NCBI RefSeq assembly: GCF_012524115.1
Contig: NZ_JAAZWB010000044.1
Span: forward strand, 1-64,000
Direction of reading: 5' to 3'
Length of the DNA stretch: 64,000 nucleotides
Origin: Bacillus sp. RO1
GTDB taxonomy: Bacteria > Bacillota > Bacilli > Bacillales > Bacillaceae_I
How positions within the stretch are numbered: the stretch's first letter is position 1; every line of letters begins with the position of its first letter. The notes under the pieces are model-generated. The model was not told the DNA's origin. It did not search any database and was given only the letters and a program-made list of their open reading frames with translations. Position numbers and translations under genes: made by a program. Shown one piece after another: positions 36,661 through 45,177 of the stretch.

Positions 36661-36690
36661 AAAAAAGGGAGGAAACTGGTCCTCCCCTTA
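36661..36690 (-). terminator. Terminator between hppD and the aminotransferase gene
   Basis: On the minus strand GGGGAGGA and TCCTCCC form a hairpin followed by TTTTTTAT. It lies right after the hppD stop and would lower expression of the downstream genes relative to hppD. Confidence 0.75.
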
Positions 36691-36699
36691 GTGACGTAC

Positions 36700-37818
36700 T
36701 TACAAATTCCCTCTTAATTCTTGCTCTCTTTCAATGGATTCAAATAACGCTTTGAAGTTTCCTTCCCCAAAGCCTTTTGCCCCCTTACGTTGGATAACTT
36801 CAATGAAAAGGGTTGGTCTGTCAACAATAGGTTTTGTAAAAATTTGTAGTAGATATCCCTCATCGTCCCGGTCAACCAGAATGCTCAGCTCGCGAAGCTT
36901 TGCAATTTCCTCATCAATTTCTCCAACTCTTTCTGACAACATTTCATAGTAAGTGTCAGGCGTATTAAGGAACTCTACACCATTTTCTTTTAGTTTGCTT
37001 ACTGTCTGAACAATATCTTCTGTCAAAATTGCGATATGCTGAACACCGGCCCCATTATAGAATTCCAAGTATTCTTCAATTTGTGATTTTCTTTTTCCTT
37101 CTGCAGGTTCATTGATCGGGAATTTGATTCTACCACCATTGTGCATTACTTTTGACATTAGCGCGGAATATTCTGTGTTAATATCTTTATCTGTAAAATG
37201 AGTCATTTCTTTAAAGCCCATTACTTTTTCGTAGTAAGCAACCCATTCTTCCATTTGCTCTACGTTCCCCACCACATGATCGATTCCAATAATGCCAGCG
37301 TCCTTAACAGGAGTGGAGTTCGTGTATGCTTTGAATCCAGGCATGAATACCCCATTATAATTTTTGCGTTCAACCAATGTGTGAATGGTATCTCCGTATG
37401 TACCAATTACCGCTTTTTTCAATGTTCCGTGCTCGTCTGTCAGCTCTTGTGGGGGCTGTATAGCTATTGCTCCTCTTTCCACCGCTCCGTTGTAAGCACT
37501 TTCAACATCTTCCACGACAAGCGCAATATCCTTTACTCCGTCTCCATGCTTTTTAACAAACTCAGAAATCTTTGTATCTTGCTTAAGGGAACCTGTAATG
37601 ACAAGTCGTACATTACGTTGTTTTAAAACATAGGAGACGGTTTCCCTGTTGCCTGTTTCTAAACCGGAATAGGCTATAGGTTGAAAACCGAATGTGGTTG
37701 CAAAAAAGTGTGATGCTTGTTTAGCGTTGCCAGTGTAAATCTCCAAATAGTCGACATCTTTCACTGGAAAAACTTCTTCTGCTTGATCTTTTTTTTGCAT
37801 TGTTTTTTCTACGTTCAT
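36700..37818 (-). CDS. hppD: 4-Hydroxyphenylpyruvate dioxygenase
   Basis: A 372-residue Fe(II) dioxygenase with two VOC domains, converting 4-hydroxyphenylpyruvate to homogentisate. The N-terminal half has VKDVDYLEIYTGNAKQASHFF; iron ligands are His in IGIDHVVGNVE, His in GVQHIAILTED and Glu in LFIEVIQRKG. The C-terminal helix is complete (GFGEGNFKALFESIEREQ). The start at 37818 follows TTAGGAGGGGT; an extension of 26 residues upstream is AT-rich promoter DNA and is rejected. First gene of the tyrosine operon. Confidence 0.94.
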   Translation of the reverse strand: MNVEKTMQKKDQAEEVFPVKDVDYLEIYTGNAKQASHFFATTFGFQPIAYSGLETGNRETVSYVLKQRNVRLVITGSLKQDTKISEFVKKHGDGVKDIALVVEDVESAYNGAVERGAIAIQPPQELTDEHGTLKKAVIGTYGDTIHTLVERKNYNGVFMPGFKAYTNSTPVKDAGIIGIDHVVGNVEQMEEWVAYYEKVMGFKEMTHFTDKDINTEYSALMSKVMHNGGRIKFPINEPAEGKRKSQIEEYLEFYNGAGVQHIAILTEDIVQTVSKLKENGVEFLNTPDTYYEMLSERVGEIDEEIAKLRELSILVDRDDEGYLLQIFTKPIVDRPTLFIEVIQRKGAKGFGEGNFKALFESIEREQELRGNL

Positions 37819-37866
37819 AAATACCCCTCCTAATTTATATCTAAAAAATATTATTATTCTGAATAT

Positions 37867-37896
37867 AATATAATCTAATATTTTCAAAGTCTGCAA
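37867..37896 (-). promoter_or_regulatory. Candidate promoter of the tyrosine operon
   Basis: TTGCAG and TATATT with 18 bp between, followed by the palindrome TATTC-T-GAATA (about 37855-37865) that could be an operator at the start site. AT-rich; moderate support only. Confidence 0.4.
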
Positions 37897-37922
37897 GAGT
37901 CTCGTTTAAAGCTAGAATGCTT

Positions 37923-37940
37923 TGACGCGCCAACGTGTCA
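37923..37940 (-). other. Short hairpin after the 2-oxoacid dehydrogenase operon
   Basis: TGACGCG and CGTGTCA pair around CCAA. There is no T tract, so it is a weak terminator or an mRNA 3' end stabiliser. It overlaps the stop of the E3 gene. Confidence 0.4.
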
Positions 37941-39374
37941 TGACGAAGTTACTTTTTGCTTTGTTACTTTCGGGGCCTTATGAATTGCTTTTCCTTCTAA
38001 ATCCTCCACCGACTCCCATATGGCTTCATTTACACTCGGGTGCGGATAGGAAGGAAACAGCAAATCCTCTTTCCTTGCAACCATTTCCAAAGCAAGCGTT
38101 CCAGTACTGATCATTTCTACCGCTTGGGATCCCATCAAATGAATACCCAATACCAGATCTGTTTTGGCATCAGTAACAGTTTTAGTGAAACCCTCTTTTT
38201 GGCCAAGAATGCTGGCATAACCATTTGATTGCAGGGTGCTTTCTCCTATCTTCACTTCAAATCCATTTTCAATCGCTTCTGTTTCCGTCATTCCGACAGA
38301 TGCAATTGGAGGGATGGACTGAACGATTCTAGGTAGAAACGTAAAATCGCACTCGGATTGTTGGCCTGCAATGTTTTCCGCCGCCACTTTTCCCTGTTTA
38401 ATTGCTTTAACTGCCAAGGCAGGACCTTCTGTAATATCGCCAATTGCATAAATCGATGGTACATTTGTACAGCATGCTTCATTAGTTTTAATAAAACCTT
38501 CATCACTCAAATGAATGCCAGCCCGCTGAATACCAAGTGATTCTGTTGACGGTTTTCTTTCTTCAGCACAATAAAGATGTGAACTCTCCAAATTAACTGA
38601 TTCATTCTTACCGTGCTCAAATGCCACTTTCCACTGATTCTCATCGTACCTGAACTGAGGAGTTGTATCAGCCTTATAGAGCTTTATTTTTTGCTTTTTT
38701 AATTGCCTCTGCAGTTCCTTGTTGATAGAAGGATCGAATGTAAATTCATGCTGGTCTGGCGGAAGAATCCATGTCACCTTTGAACCTAAGCTGTTAAAGG
38801 TGGTTGCAACTTCAATGGTAACATCATCGTTTCCATATAAAATAAGCTCATCTGGTAATATTTCCAGGTTCCATATCGAAGTAGGTGTTAGAGCATGATG
38901 ATGTATTTCTGCAATCGGCTTTTTATTGCAACCGGCAGCAATAATGACATCATTAAAAGTGAAAGTATCATATTGATGCCCATTCTCCACCCCTATTTTA
39001 CTGGCGGATATAAAGGAGGCTTCACCCTCTATGATCTCGATTTTATTTGCCTTACATAATGCAACGACACCTTGAAGTAGTTGCTCCACTACCTTCTTTT
39101 TATGTTCCTGTAACCTTAGTAGATCGAATGTTACACCGCTAGTTTCCAGCCCAAGCTGTTGAAAAGAACCCATCCGTTGAAAAGACTGCGCAGCTGCAGT
39201 ATGTACTTTGGATGGAATGCATCCTTCATTTAAGCAGACTCCACCAAGCTTGTTTTTCTCTATGATGGTAACCTGTCTGCCTAGCTGAGCCGCTCTTATT
39301 GCAGCGTGATAACCACCCGGGCCTCCGCCGATTACCATTACATCACGTTCTTGAGTAAGTTCGCCAACAACCAT
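37938..39374 (-). CDS. Dihydrolipoyl dehydrogenase (E3)
   Basis: A 478-residue FAD disulfide oxidoreductase. The FAD motif is GGGPGGYHAAIRAAQLG near residue 16, the redox pair CLNEGCIPSK near 48, a second dinucleotide site in the middle and YAIGDITEGPALAVKA near 310. The catalytic His region reads YPHPSVNEAIWE. It reoxidises the lipoyl arm of the E2 encoded just upstream (adjacent stop and start). Last gene of the operon. Confidence 0.9.
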   Translation of the reverse strand: MVVGELTQERDVMVIGGGPGGYHAAIRAAQLGRQVTIIEKNKLGGVCLNEGCIPSKVHTAAAQSFQRMGSFQQLGLETSGVTFDLLRLQEHKKKVVEQLLQGVVALCKANKIEIIEGEASFISASKIGVENGHQYDTFTFNDVIIAAGCNKKPIAEIHHHALTPTSIWNLEILPDELILYGNDDVTIEVATTFNSLGSKVTWILPPDQHEFTFDPSINKELQRQLKKQKIKLYKADTTPQFRYDENQWKVAFEHGKNESVNLESSHLYCAEERKPSTESLGIQRAGIHLSDEGFIKTNEACCTNVPSIYAIGDITEGPALAVKAIKQGKVAAENIAGQQSECDFTFLPRIVQSIPPIASVGMTETEAIENGFEVKIGESTLQSNGYASILGQKEGFTKTVTDAKTDLVLGIHLMGSQAVEMISTGTLALEMVARKEDLLFPSYPHPSVNEAIWESVEDLEGKAIHKAPKVTKQKVTSS

Positions 39375-40628
39375 TTAAACCAGCTCCAGCATTAATAATT
39401 TTGGTTCTTCTAAAAGTTGAGTCAACCTGTTGGTAAAGGCGACTGCTGTAGCTCCATCCGCCACACGATGATCGAAGGACATGGAAATGTTCATAATGGA
39501 ACGTATTACAATCTCATCCTGCTCATTTACAACTGGACGCTTTTTGGTTTTATGGAAGGAGATCAAGCCCACTTCCGGCTGATTTATGATTGGTGTAGCG
39601 CCAATACTTCCTCCAAGTGGACCGACATTACTGATGGTAAAACTGCCTCCGGTCAAATCCTTCATGGAAAGCTTATTGTCCTGGGCCTTTTTTGTAAACT
39701 CTTTTAAATTGGCGTGGATTTCTTTTAGTGACTTTCTCTCTACATTACGGATCACAGGGACAATTAGTCCATCTTCTGTATCAGTAGCTATTCCTATGTG
39801 ATGTTCTTTCATTAACTCGATCGTCTCTTCCTGCTCATTCAATCTGGCATTAAAGATTGGATAATCTTTTAGGGCGATGGAGATGGCTTTTAGGAATAAA
39901 GCAGTTGCTGAAATGCTTTGATTGCTTTTTTTCCAAATCTCCCTGAGTTCTAAAATATTTGTCACATCTACTTCTTCAAAATGAGTGCAATGAGGAATCG
40001 TAAGCAGGGACTGTGACATTTTTTTGCCGATTTGTTTTCTTCGTCCTCTGTATGGAATAATCGTAGAAGATTCTTGATGATTATTAGATTCCGTTTTTGG
40101 TTGAAGTTGTTGAACTGCCTCTTCTTTCACTTCCAATTTAGTTTCAGGTTGCTTTTTACTTTCTATGAATCTATATACATCTTCATCTGTGATTCTACCA
40201 GCTGGACCGGTTCCTTCGATTTGTTCAATATCAACCCCGGCGTCCCTCGCAATTTTTCTTGTATAAGGAGCAGCCATGATTCTAAATGAATGTAACTTTG
40301 TTGGAGGTTGATGCTCTCTTGTTGTTTCAACAGGTTTTGTGGAAGTGTTTGTATGTGCTGGGGTGGGAGGAGTGATGGATTCCTTCCCAGCTGATTCAGT
40401 CTCTAGTATAAATAAGGTAGTACCAACTGGAATGGTTTCTCCTTCTTTTACCAATATTTCTTTAATGACTCCTGCATATGGTGCTGGTATTTCAGCAGTC
40501 ATTTTATCTGTTTGTACCTCAACTAGAGGCTCATCTGGCTTCACCTTATCTCCTTTTTTAACAAAAAAAGATAAAATATCAGCCTGCGTCATGCCTTCCC
40601 CAATATCATGAAGTTTGACCTCGATCAT
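39375..40628 (-). CDS. Dihydrolipoyl acyltransferase (E2)
   Basis: A 417-residue E2 of a 2-oxoacid dehydrogenase complex. Domains: one lipoyl domain (residues 1-76; lipoyl Lys in VQTDKMTAE), a Pro/Thr-rich linker, the E3-binding domain (AAPYTRKIARDAGVDIEQIE, about 115-150), a second linker, and the acyltransferase core with SFDHRVADGATAV near 390. The single lipoyl domain and core are closest to branched-chain (BkdB) types. In this operon the acyl group may be phenylacetyl. AAAGGGGGTTCAAAAT precedes the ATG. Confidence 0.9.
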   Translation of the reverse strand: MIEVKLHDIGEGMTQADILSFFVKKGDKVKPDEPLVEVQTDKMTAEIPAPYAGVIKEILVKEGETIPVGTTLFILETESAGKESITPPTPAHTNTSTKPVETTREHQPPTKLHSFRIMAAPYTRKIARDAGVDIEQIEGTGPAGRITDEDVYRFIESKKQPETKLEVKEEAVQQLQPKTESNNHQESSTIIPYRGRRKQIGKKMSQSLLTIPHCTHFEEVDVTNILELREIWKKSNQSISATALFLKAISIALKDYPIFNARLNEQEETIELMKEHHIGIATDTEDGLIVPVIRNVERKSLKEIHANLKEFTKKAQDNKLSMKDLTGGSFTISNVGPLGGSIGATPIINQPEVGLISFHKTKKRPVVNEQDEIVIRSIMNISMSFDHRVADGATAVAFTNRLTQLLEEPKLLMLELV

Positions 40629-40646
40629 ATTTTGAACCCCCTTTCG

Positions 40647-41642
40647 CTAAAACTTCATCACTTTGTTTACTGCCGCAACCACCCTGTCAGTAGTTGGCAG
40701 GTAGTAGTCTTCAAATCCGAAATAAGGAACAGGTACATCATATCCCGTTACTCGCTCCACCGGCGCCTTTTGATAGAGGAACGATGTTTCATTGATGATG
40801 GCAAGAACGTCCCCACTAACACTTGTCGCCGCATGCGCTTCGTGCACAATAATCGTTCTACCCGTCTTCTGTACAGAATCTGCAATGATATCTTTGTCAA
40901 TGGGGTATAGGCTTCTCAGGTCGATCACTTCGCAGCATACACCCTCAGACTCTAGTTTCTTCGCAGATTGAAGGGCTACGGGAACCATCGCTCCCCACGC
41001 GATAATGGTGACATCCTCGCCTTCCCTGCAGATCTTTCCTTTTCCGATTTCCACCGTATATTTTCCTTCAGGCACTTCTTCTCTGACAGATCGATAACAG
41101 CGCATCGGCTCTAAAAATAGTACAGGATCTGGATCCTCGATGGCAGCAATCAATAATCCTTTGGCGTCATATGGATTAGATGGACAAACCACTTTGATTC
41201 CCGGCATATGGGTGAAAATTGCTTCTGTACTATCTGAGTGGATTTCTGGTGCCCTAACCCCTGCCCCATAAGGTGCACGGATGACCATAGGCACGGTGTA
41301 ATGACCCATCGTTCTAGCTCTAATCCTTGATGCATGCGTCATTATCTGTTCGTAGGCAGGATAAATAAATCCAAGAAATTGTATCTCTGTTACCGGACGG
41401 AAACCATTTATCGCCATTCCGATTGCAGCTCCAATGAAACCAGCTTCACTTAAAGGTGTATCCATGACACGGTCTTCGCCATATTTTTGTTGTAGGCCTT
41501 CTGTAGCCCGGAAAACACCACCATTTACCCCAATGTCTTCGCCCATGAGAAGTACATTTTCGTTTTCTCGAAGCATGGTATCTAACCCATCCGTAATAGC
41601 TTGAACCATAGTCAATGTTTTCGTTTTCAATGCCGTTTCCAC
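40647..41642 (-). CDS. 2-oxoacid dehydrogenase E1 subunit beta
   Basis: A 331-residue TPP-binding E1 beta subunit: LLMGEDIGVNGGVFRATEGL, TEIQFLGFIYPAYEQI, VIRAPYGAG and IIVHEAHAATSVSG are family motifs. The GTG start overlaps the stop of the alpha gene by one base and follows GAGGTGAAGC. It pairs with the alpha subunit to decarboxylate a 2-oxoacid; given phenylalanine dehydrogenase in the same operon, phenylpyruvate is the suggested substrate, while branched-chain oxoacids or pyruvate remain possible. Confidence 0.9.
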   Translation of the reverse strand: METALKTKTLTMVQAITDGLDTMLRENENVLLMGEDIGVNGGVFRATEGLQQKYGEDRVMDTPLSEAGFIGAAIGMAINGFRPVTEIQFLGFIYPAYEQIMTHASRIRARTMGHYTVPMVIRAPYGAGVRAPEIHSDSTEAIFTHMPGIKVVCPSNPYDAKGLLIAAIEDPDPVLFLEPMRCYRSVREEVPEGKYTVEIGKGKICREGEDVTIIAWGAMVPVALQSAKKLESEGVCCEVIDLRSLYPIDKDIIADSVQKTGRTIIVHEAHAATSVSGDVLAIINETSFLYQKAPVERVTGYDVPVPYFGFEDYYLPTTDRVVAAVNKVMKF

Positions 41643-42706
41643 TATGCTTCACCTCTCATCAGTTGAAGAAGTTCCTTTTTCTGCTGCTCAATTCCCCAAG
41701 TCGGTTGTTCAAATACATAATCGAACATGTCAGCAGGATTTGCCTTTGGAAAACTCTCCATTTCTTCTATTGCTGTATCGACTTCTTGAGACAAATCCAC
41801 TAACATTGATTCTTTCCAGTCTTCTGTATACCAGCCTTGATTTTTCATAAAGCGTTCCAAACGAAGAACAGGGTCATTCTCGCGTCTTTTCTCACTTTCA
41901 GATTGATCCCGATATTTGGTAGGGTCATCAGCTGTCGTATGAGCACCATATCTCCATGTTACCGCTTCGATTAAGGTTGGCCCATCGCCGTTTCTTGCTT
42001 TCTCTAAAGAATCCAACGTGTGAAAATACACGGAAAAAATATCATTTCCGTCAATACGAACACTTCTCATATCATAAGCAAGTGCTTTCTGGGCAATTGT
42101 TTCGGTATTCATTTGTTTGGATAGGGGCACAGAAATGGCAAAATGATTGTTCTGGTTAAAAAACACAACCGGCGCCTTAAGAACGCTTGCAAAGTTTAAC
42201 CCTTCATGAAAATCACCTTCAGATGTTGCACCATCCCCGAAATAAACTATACTTGCATTTTTCGTTCCTTTTCTTTTCTCTGCATAGGCTGCGCCTACCG
42301 CATGTGGTAGCTGTGTTGCTATTGGAATCCCCGGTGGAAATACTTTCTTCCCATTTGCCGGAATACACCCTTCATTTCTCCCATTCCAAAACAGGAGAAT
42401 ATTACGAAGGGAGTGACCGAACGTCATGGTAGCACCATGGTCCCTATAAGAAGGAAATAGCCAGTCTTCATCATTCAATGCCATCGCACTCCCTACTTGG
42501 GAAGCTTCTTGCCCTTCATATGGAGCATAGGTACCGATGCGACCTTGTCGTTGAAGACTGATACATTTTTTGTCAAAGGTGCGAATTCTAAGTAAATGTC
42601 TATACATGGACTTTGCCAAATCTTCGGTGATTCTTTCTTCGTACGTTTTATCAAGGAAATTGCCCTGATTATCGATAATCTGAATGATAGGAAATTGATT
42701 GTTCAA
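41642..42706 (-). CDS. 2-oxoacid dehydrogenase E1 subunit alpha
   Basis: A 354-residue E1 alpha subunit. The TPP/Mg motif reads YFGDGATSEGDFHEGLNFA, followed by VVFFNQNNHFAIS; RYGAHTTADDPTKYR carries the family phosphorylation-loop region. N-terminal GRIGTYAPYEGQEASQVG is typical for PdhA/BkdAA of bacilli. The TTG start is supported by GAGGGGGAAATAAG. It follows the phenylalanine dehydrogenase gene by 16 bp. Confidence 0.9.
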   Translation of the reverse strand: MNNQFPIIQIIDNQGNFLDKTYEERITEDLAKSMYRHLLRIRTFDKKCISLQRQGRIGTYAPYEGQEASQVGSAMALNDEDWLFPSYRDHGATMTFGHSLRNILLFWNGRNEGCIPANGKKVFPPGIPIATQLPHAVGAAYAEKRKGTKNASIVYFGDGATSEGDFHEGLNFASVLKAPVVFFNQNNHFAISVPLSKQMNTETIAQKALAYDMRSVRIDGNDIFSVYFHTLDSLEKARNGDGPTLIEAVTWRYGAHTTADDPTKYRDQSESEKRRENDPVLRLERFMKNQGWYTEDWKESMLVDLSQEVDTAIEEMESFPKANPADMFDYVFEQPTWGIEQQKKELLQLMRGEA

Positions 42707-42722
42707 CTTATTTCCCCCTCTA

Positions 42723-43823
42723 TTAAACTCGTACTGACCATTTTGGTCGCTTGGAATGGGTAAAGAAGCTGTTCCTTCTGCTTCTGTCTACCAATCTCTG
42801 TTCACAGAAATTATTTGCCGCTTCCACTGTCGTAATATTCATTTTCTCTGCTTCTTTATATACATCCATTAAAGAATTGTAGATAGCCATGGTTTTGCGA
42901 AGAACACGTTCTTTGTTTGGTTCATATAGTTCATCTGCCACTTGAATCAGTCCACCGGCATTGACGATGTAATCTGGAGCATAAAGAATCCCTTTTTCTT
43001 GCAGCATCGCACAGTGATGATTTTCAATCAGCTGGTTATTGGCAGAACCTACTACCGCTTTTACCTTCAACTGTTCTATAGTCTGATCATTGATGATTCC
43101 ACCCAATGCGCACGGTACAAACACATCCGCCTCAACTGAGTAAATTTCATCTCCGCCAACCACTTTGATTCCTGCTCCAATTTCTTTTGCTTTGGACACC
43201 AGTTGGTTTATGGCGATTTCATTAATATCAGAAACATAAATGTCAGCGCCGGCATTCATCAACTGCTCTGCCACTTTTGCCCCGACCTTCCCAAGTCCTT
43301 GGATGGCATAACTTTTTCCGTAAAGGTTTTTGGAACCCCATAGTGTAAGGTTTGTTGCTTCGATTCCGTAAATAACCCCTTGAGCTGTTGGAACGGAAGA
43401 ATCCCCACTACCGCCATACACCTCATCAACACCAACAATACAATTTGTTTCTTTTAATGCATGAACAAAATCCTCAGGAGAAGTGCCCATATCAGTACCG
43501 GTATAAAAGCGCCCATTTAACGACTCTACAAACTGACCAAAAGCTCTAAATAACTCAGGAGTTTTATCTTTATTAGGGTCACCAATGATGACCGCTTTCC
43601 CCCCACCAAAGTCAACGTCAGCTGCTGCGCATTTATAGGTCATCCCTTTTGACAGACGAAGAACATCATACAGTGCGGCATCTACTGATTGATATGGTTG
43701 CATACGGCATCCGCCCAAAGCAGGTCCTAGAGTTGTGTTATGTATGGCAATAATGGCTTTAAGTCCTGTATCTGGATCGTTACAAAATACTACCTGTTGG
43801 TGTTGTTGAATTTTATCAAACAT
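42723..43823 (-). CDS. pdh: Phenylalanine dehydrogenase
   Basis: A 366-residue amino acid dehydrogenase that oxidatively deaminates phenylalanine to phenylpyruvate with NAD+. The catalytic lysine region is GCRMQPYQS...[23 protein letters not shown], the NAD site [15 protein letters not shown]. The C-terminal RNSFF...RPKWSV resembles, from memory, the Bacillus badius-type enzyme and is absent from leucine dehydrogenases, which is why I prefer Phe over Leu/Val. I use the ATG at 43823 because TTGGAGGA is six bases upstream; a GTG at 43877 would add 18 residues but has a poor site. Confidence 0.85.
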   Translation of the reverse strand: MFDKIQQHQQVVFCNDPDTGLKAIIAIHNTTLGPALGGCRMQPYQSVDAALYDVLRLSKGMTYKCAAADVDFGGGKAVIIGDPNKDKTPELFRAFGQFVESLNGRFYTGTDMGTSPEDFVHALKETNCIVGVDEVYGGSGDSSVPTAQGVIYGIEATNLTLWGSKNLYGKSYAIQGLGKVGAKVAEQLMNAGADIYVSDINEIAINQLVSKAKEIGAGIKVVGGDEIYSVEADVFVPCALGGIINDQTIEQLKVKAVVGSANNQLIENHHCAMLQEKGILYAPDYIVNAGGLIQVADELYEPNKERVLRKTMAIYNSLMDVYKEAEKMNITTVEAANNFCEQRLVDRSRRNSFFTHSKRPKWSVRV

Positions 43824-43895
43824 TTCCATTCCTCCAACTTCAGAAGTAAGCGTTTTCATATTTGTCAAAGCAACCACCCTTTTTCCATTATTCTT

Positions 43896-44279
43896 TTAGT
43901 CTATCATTTTTTTAATTTTACTTTTTGGTAATATTACTTGCGTAACTTCACCTTCACCAACAACACGATCATCAGAAAATATTAGGACTTTTGTGATGAT
44001 GAAGTTCTTCTTAAGACCCACTACCGTTCCTTCTAACGTCAAGATTGTACCTTCTGTTGCAGGTGCCAAATGCTTCACTTTAACTTCTGCACCCATTCCT
44101 TCTTCCGTCTCTTCCAAAACCTTTAAAATTATTTGGCGTGAAACCCACTCCATGTGATAGACCATCGTTGCTGTGGAATATACGGGATGCACTAGTTCCC
44201 CTTCAAACTGGGCAAACATTTTGTTGGAAACGGTGATTTGAATAGAATGTTTCGTACCTAAGGTAAGTTCCGGCTTCAT
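43896..44279 (-). CDS. FlK-like hotdog thioesterase
   Basis: A 127-residue single-domain hotdog protein resembling fluoroacetyl-CoA thioesterase FlK: VYSTATMVYHMEWVSRQI with the T and E positions of the active site, then AEVKVKHLAPATEGT with the His. It probably hydrolyses an acyl-CoA in the cytoplasm. As first gene of the phenylalanine operon, it may release CoA from stalled phenylacetyl-CoA-type products, much like PaaI in other bacteria. GGGGTGAAC precedes the ATG; an eleven-residue upstream extension crosses the promoter and operator and is rejected. Confidence 0.75.
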   Translation of the reverse strand: MKPELTLGTKHSIQITVSNKMFAQFEGELVHPVYSTATMVYHMEWVSRQIILKVLEETEEGMGAEVKVKHLAPATEGTILTLEGTVVGLKKNFIITKVLIFSDDRVVGEGEVTQVILPKSKIKKMID

Positions 44280-44296
44280 GTGTTCACCCCAAAACG

Positions 44297-44315
44297 TATA
44301 ACGTTTATTCAACGC
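44297..44315 (-). promoter_or_regulatory. Putative paa-type operator at the thioesterase-pdh operon
   Basis: On the + strand TATAACGTTTATTCAACGC. It matches the sequence just downstream of the paaA -10 box almost base for base and lies in the same register to its own -10 box. Confidence 0.7.
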
Positions 44316-44316
44316 T

Positions 44317-44346
44317 ATAATAACATTTCGTTAAATGAACAGTCAA
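44317..44346 (-). promoter_or_regulatory. Sigma-A promoter of the thioesterase-pdh-E1/E2/E3 operon
   Basis: TTGACT and TATTAT on the minus strand with an 18-bp spacer, about 38 bp before the ATG. Confidence 0.75.
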
Positions 44347-44471
44347 TAAATTGTAGAAATTTTATAAATAGTCAATCATAAATGGCTAAGTCTATCTTTG
44401 AAAACAAAAAATAAAGACCGAGCAAAATGCTCTAGGTTTTATAAAACCTATAAATTTTAGTTGATTTTTTT

Positions 44472-44604
44472 TCACCGCTGTTCCTTTCCCCAAATGGCTT
44501 CGCTTTCCGCGGGAGGAAGGGACAGGTAAGACCCCGCAACGGAGTTCGTAGGCTTACAGGGCCGCCCGCAGGCAAGCGAAGCGCCTAGAACGAAAATCAA
44601 CCGT
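44472..44604 (-). repeat. REP-like GC-rich repeat, copy 6 (inverted orientation)
   Basis: Most of this copy is the reverse complement of copy 1 (GGAGGAAGGGACAGGT, GGGCCGCCCGCAGGCAAGC, AACGAAAATCAACC). Its left end, CACCGCTGTTCCTTTCCCC, looks instead like the left end of copies 2 and 3, so this may be a composite. Confidence 0.75.
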
Positions 44605-44750
44605 TTTATATAGGTTGTTACACGAAATTTTAATCTCTTGAGACGTTTTCTCGCTTTCGCATAGCTTTCTAATATTGGACTTGGCCGGATCTTCCCTTTG
44701 CGCTCATCTGTGACTATTTCAATAAAATCCCTTGTAACCAAGGGCTTCAT
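44472..44750 (-). pseudogene. Possible gene remnant running into a REP-like repeat
   Basis: The first ~45 codons (MKPLVTRDFIEIVTDERKG..., then RPSPILESYAKARKRLKRL) look like a normal basic helical protein and not like repeat translation. From about codon 48 the frame runs into REP copy 6. There is no good ribosome binding site; the start lies 7 bp from repeat array C. It could be the stump of a gene broken by the repeats. I do not recognise the family. Confidence 0.3.
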
Positions 44751-44756
44751 ATTGGC

Positions 44757-45120
44757 GATGAGGACCTCTCTTCTCCTGATTTCTCGTCACTGACGTCTTC
44801 ATAACGTCGATGAGGACCTCTCTTCTCCTGATTTCTAGTCACTGAGGTCTTTATTACGGTGATGAGGACTTCTCTTTTCCTGATTTCTCGTCACTGATGT
44901 CTTCATAACGGTGATGAGGACCTCTCTTCTCCTGATTCCTCGTCACTGAAGTCTTCATAACGGTGATGAGGACCTCTCTTCTCCTTTTTCCTTCTCACTG
45001 AAGTCTTCATTACGGCGATGAAGACATCTCTCCTCCTTTTTTCTCGTCACTGATGTCTTCATACAGGCAATGAAGACATCTCTTCTCCTTTTTCCTCGTC
45101 ACTGAAGTCTTCATAACAGC
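44757..45120 (-). repeat. 52-bp hairpin repeat array C (7 units)
   Basis: Seven units of exactly 52 bp, starting at 44757, 44809, 44861, 44913, 44965, 45017 and 45069. Unit form: GATGAGGACCTCTCTTCTCC, then TGATTTCTCGTCACTGA, then AGTCTTCATAACGGT. It lies directly beyond the terminator of the ABC importer operon, with the same polarity relation as the other arrays. Confidence 0.95.
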
Positions 45121-45134
45121 ATTCCCTCAAACAA

Positions 45135-45171
45135 TAAAAAGAGGAAGATGCACAAGCCATCTCCCCCCTTC
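45135..45171 (-). terminator. Terminator of the ABC importer operon
   Basis: On the minus strand GGGAGATG and CATCTTCC form a stem with one mismatch, followed by TCTTTTTATTG. Confidence 0.65.
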
Positions 45172-45177
45172 ACATAT

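Noticed and set aside
42723-43823. Leucine dehydrogenase as the identity of the amino acid dehydrogenase
   Set aside because: The C-terminal RNSFF..RPKW segment and the link to the paa operator favour phenylalanine dehydrogenase; substrate still needs an assay.
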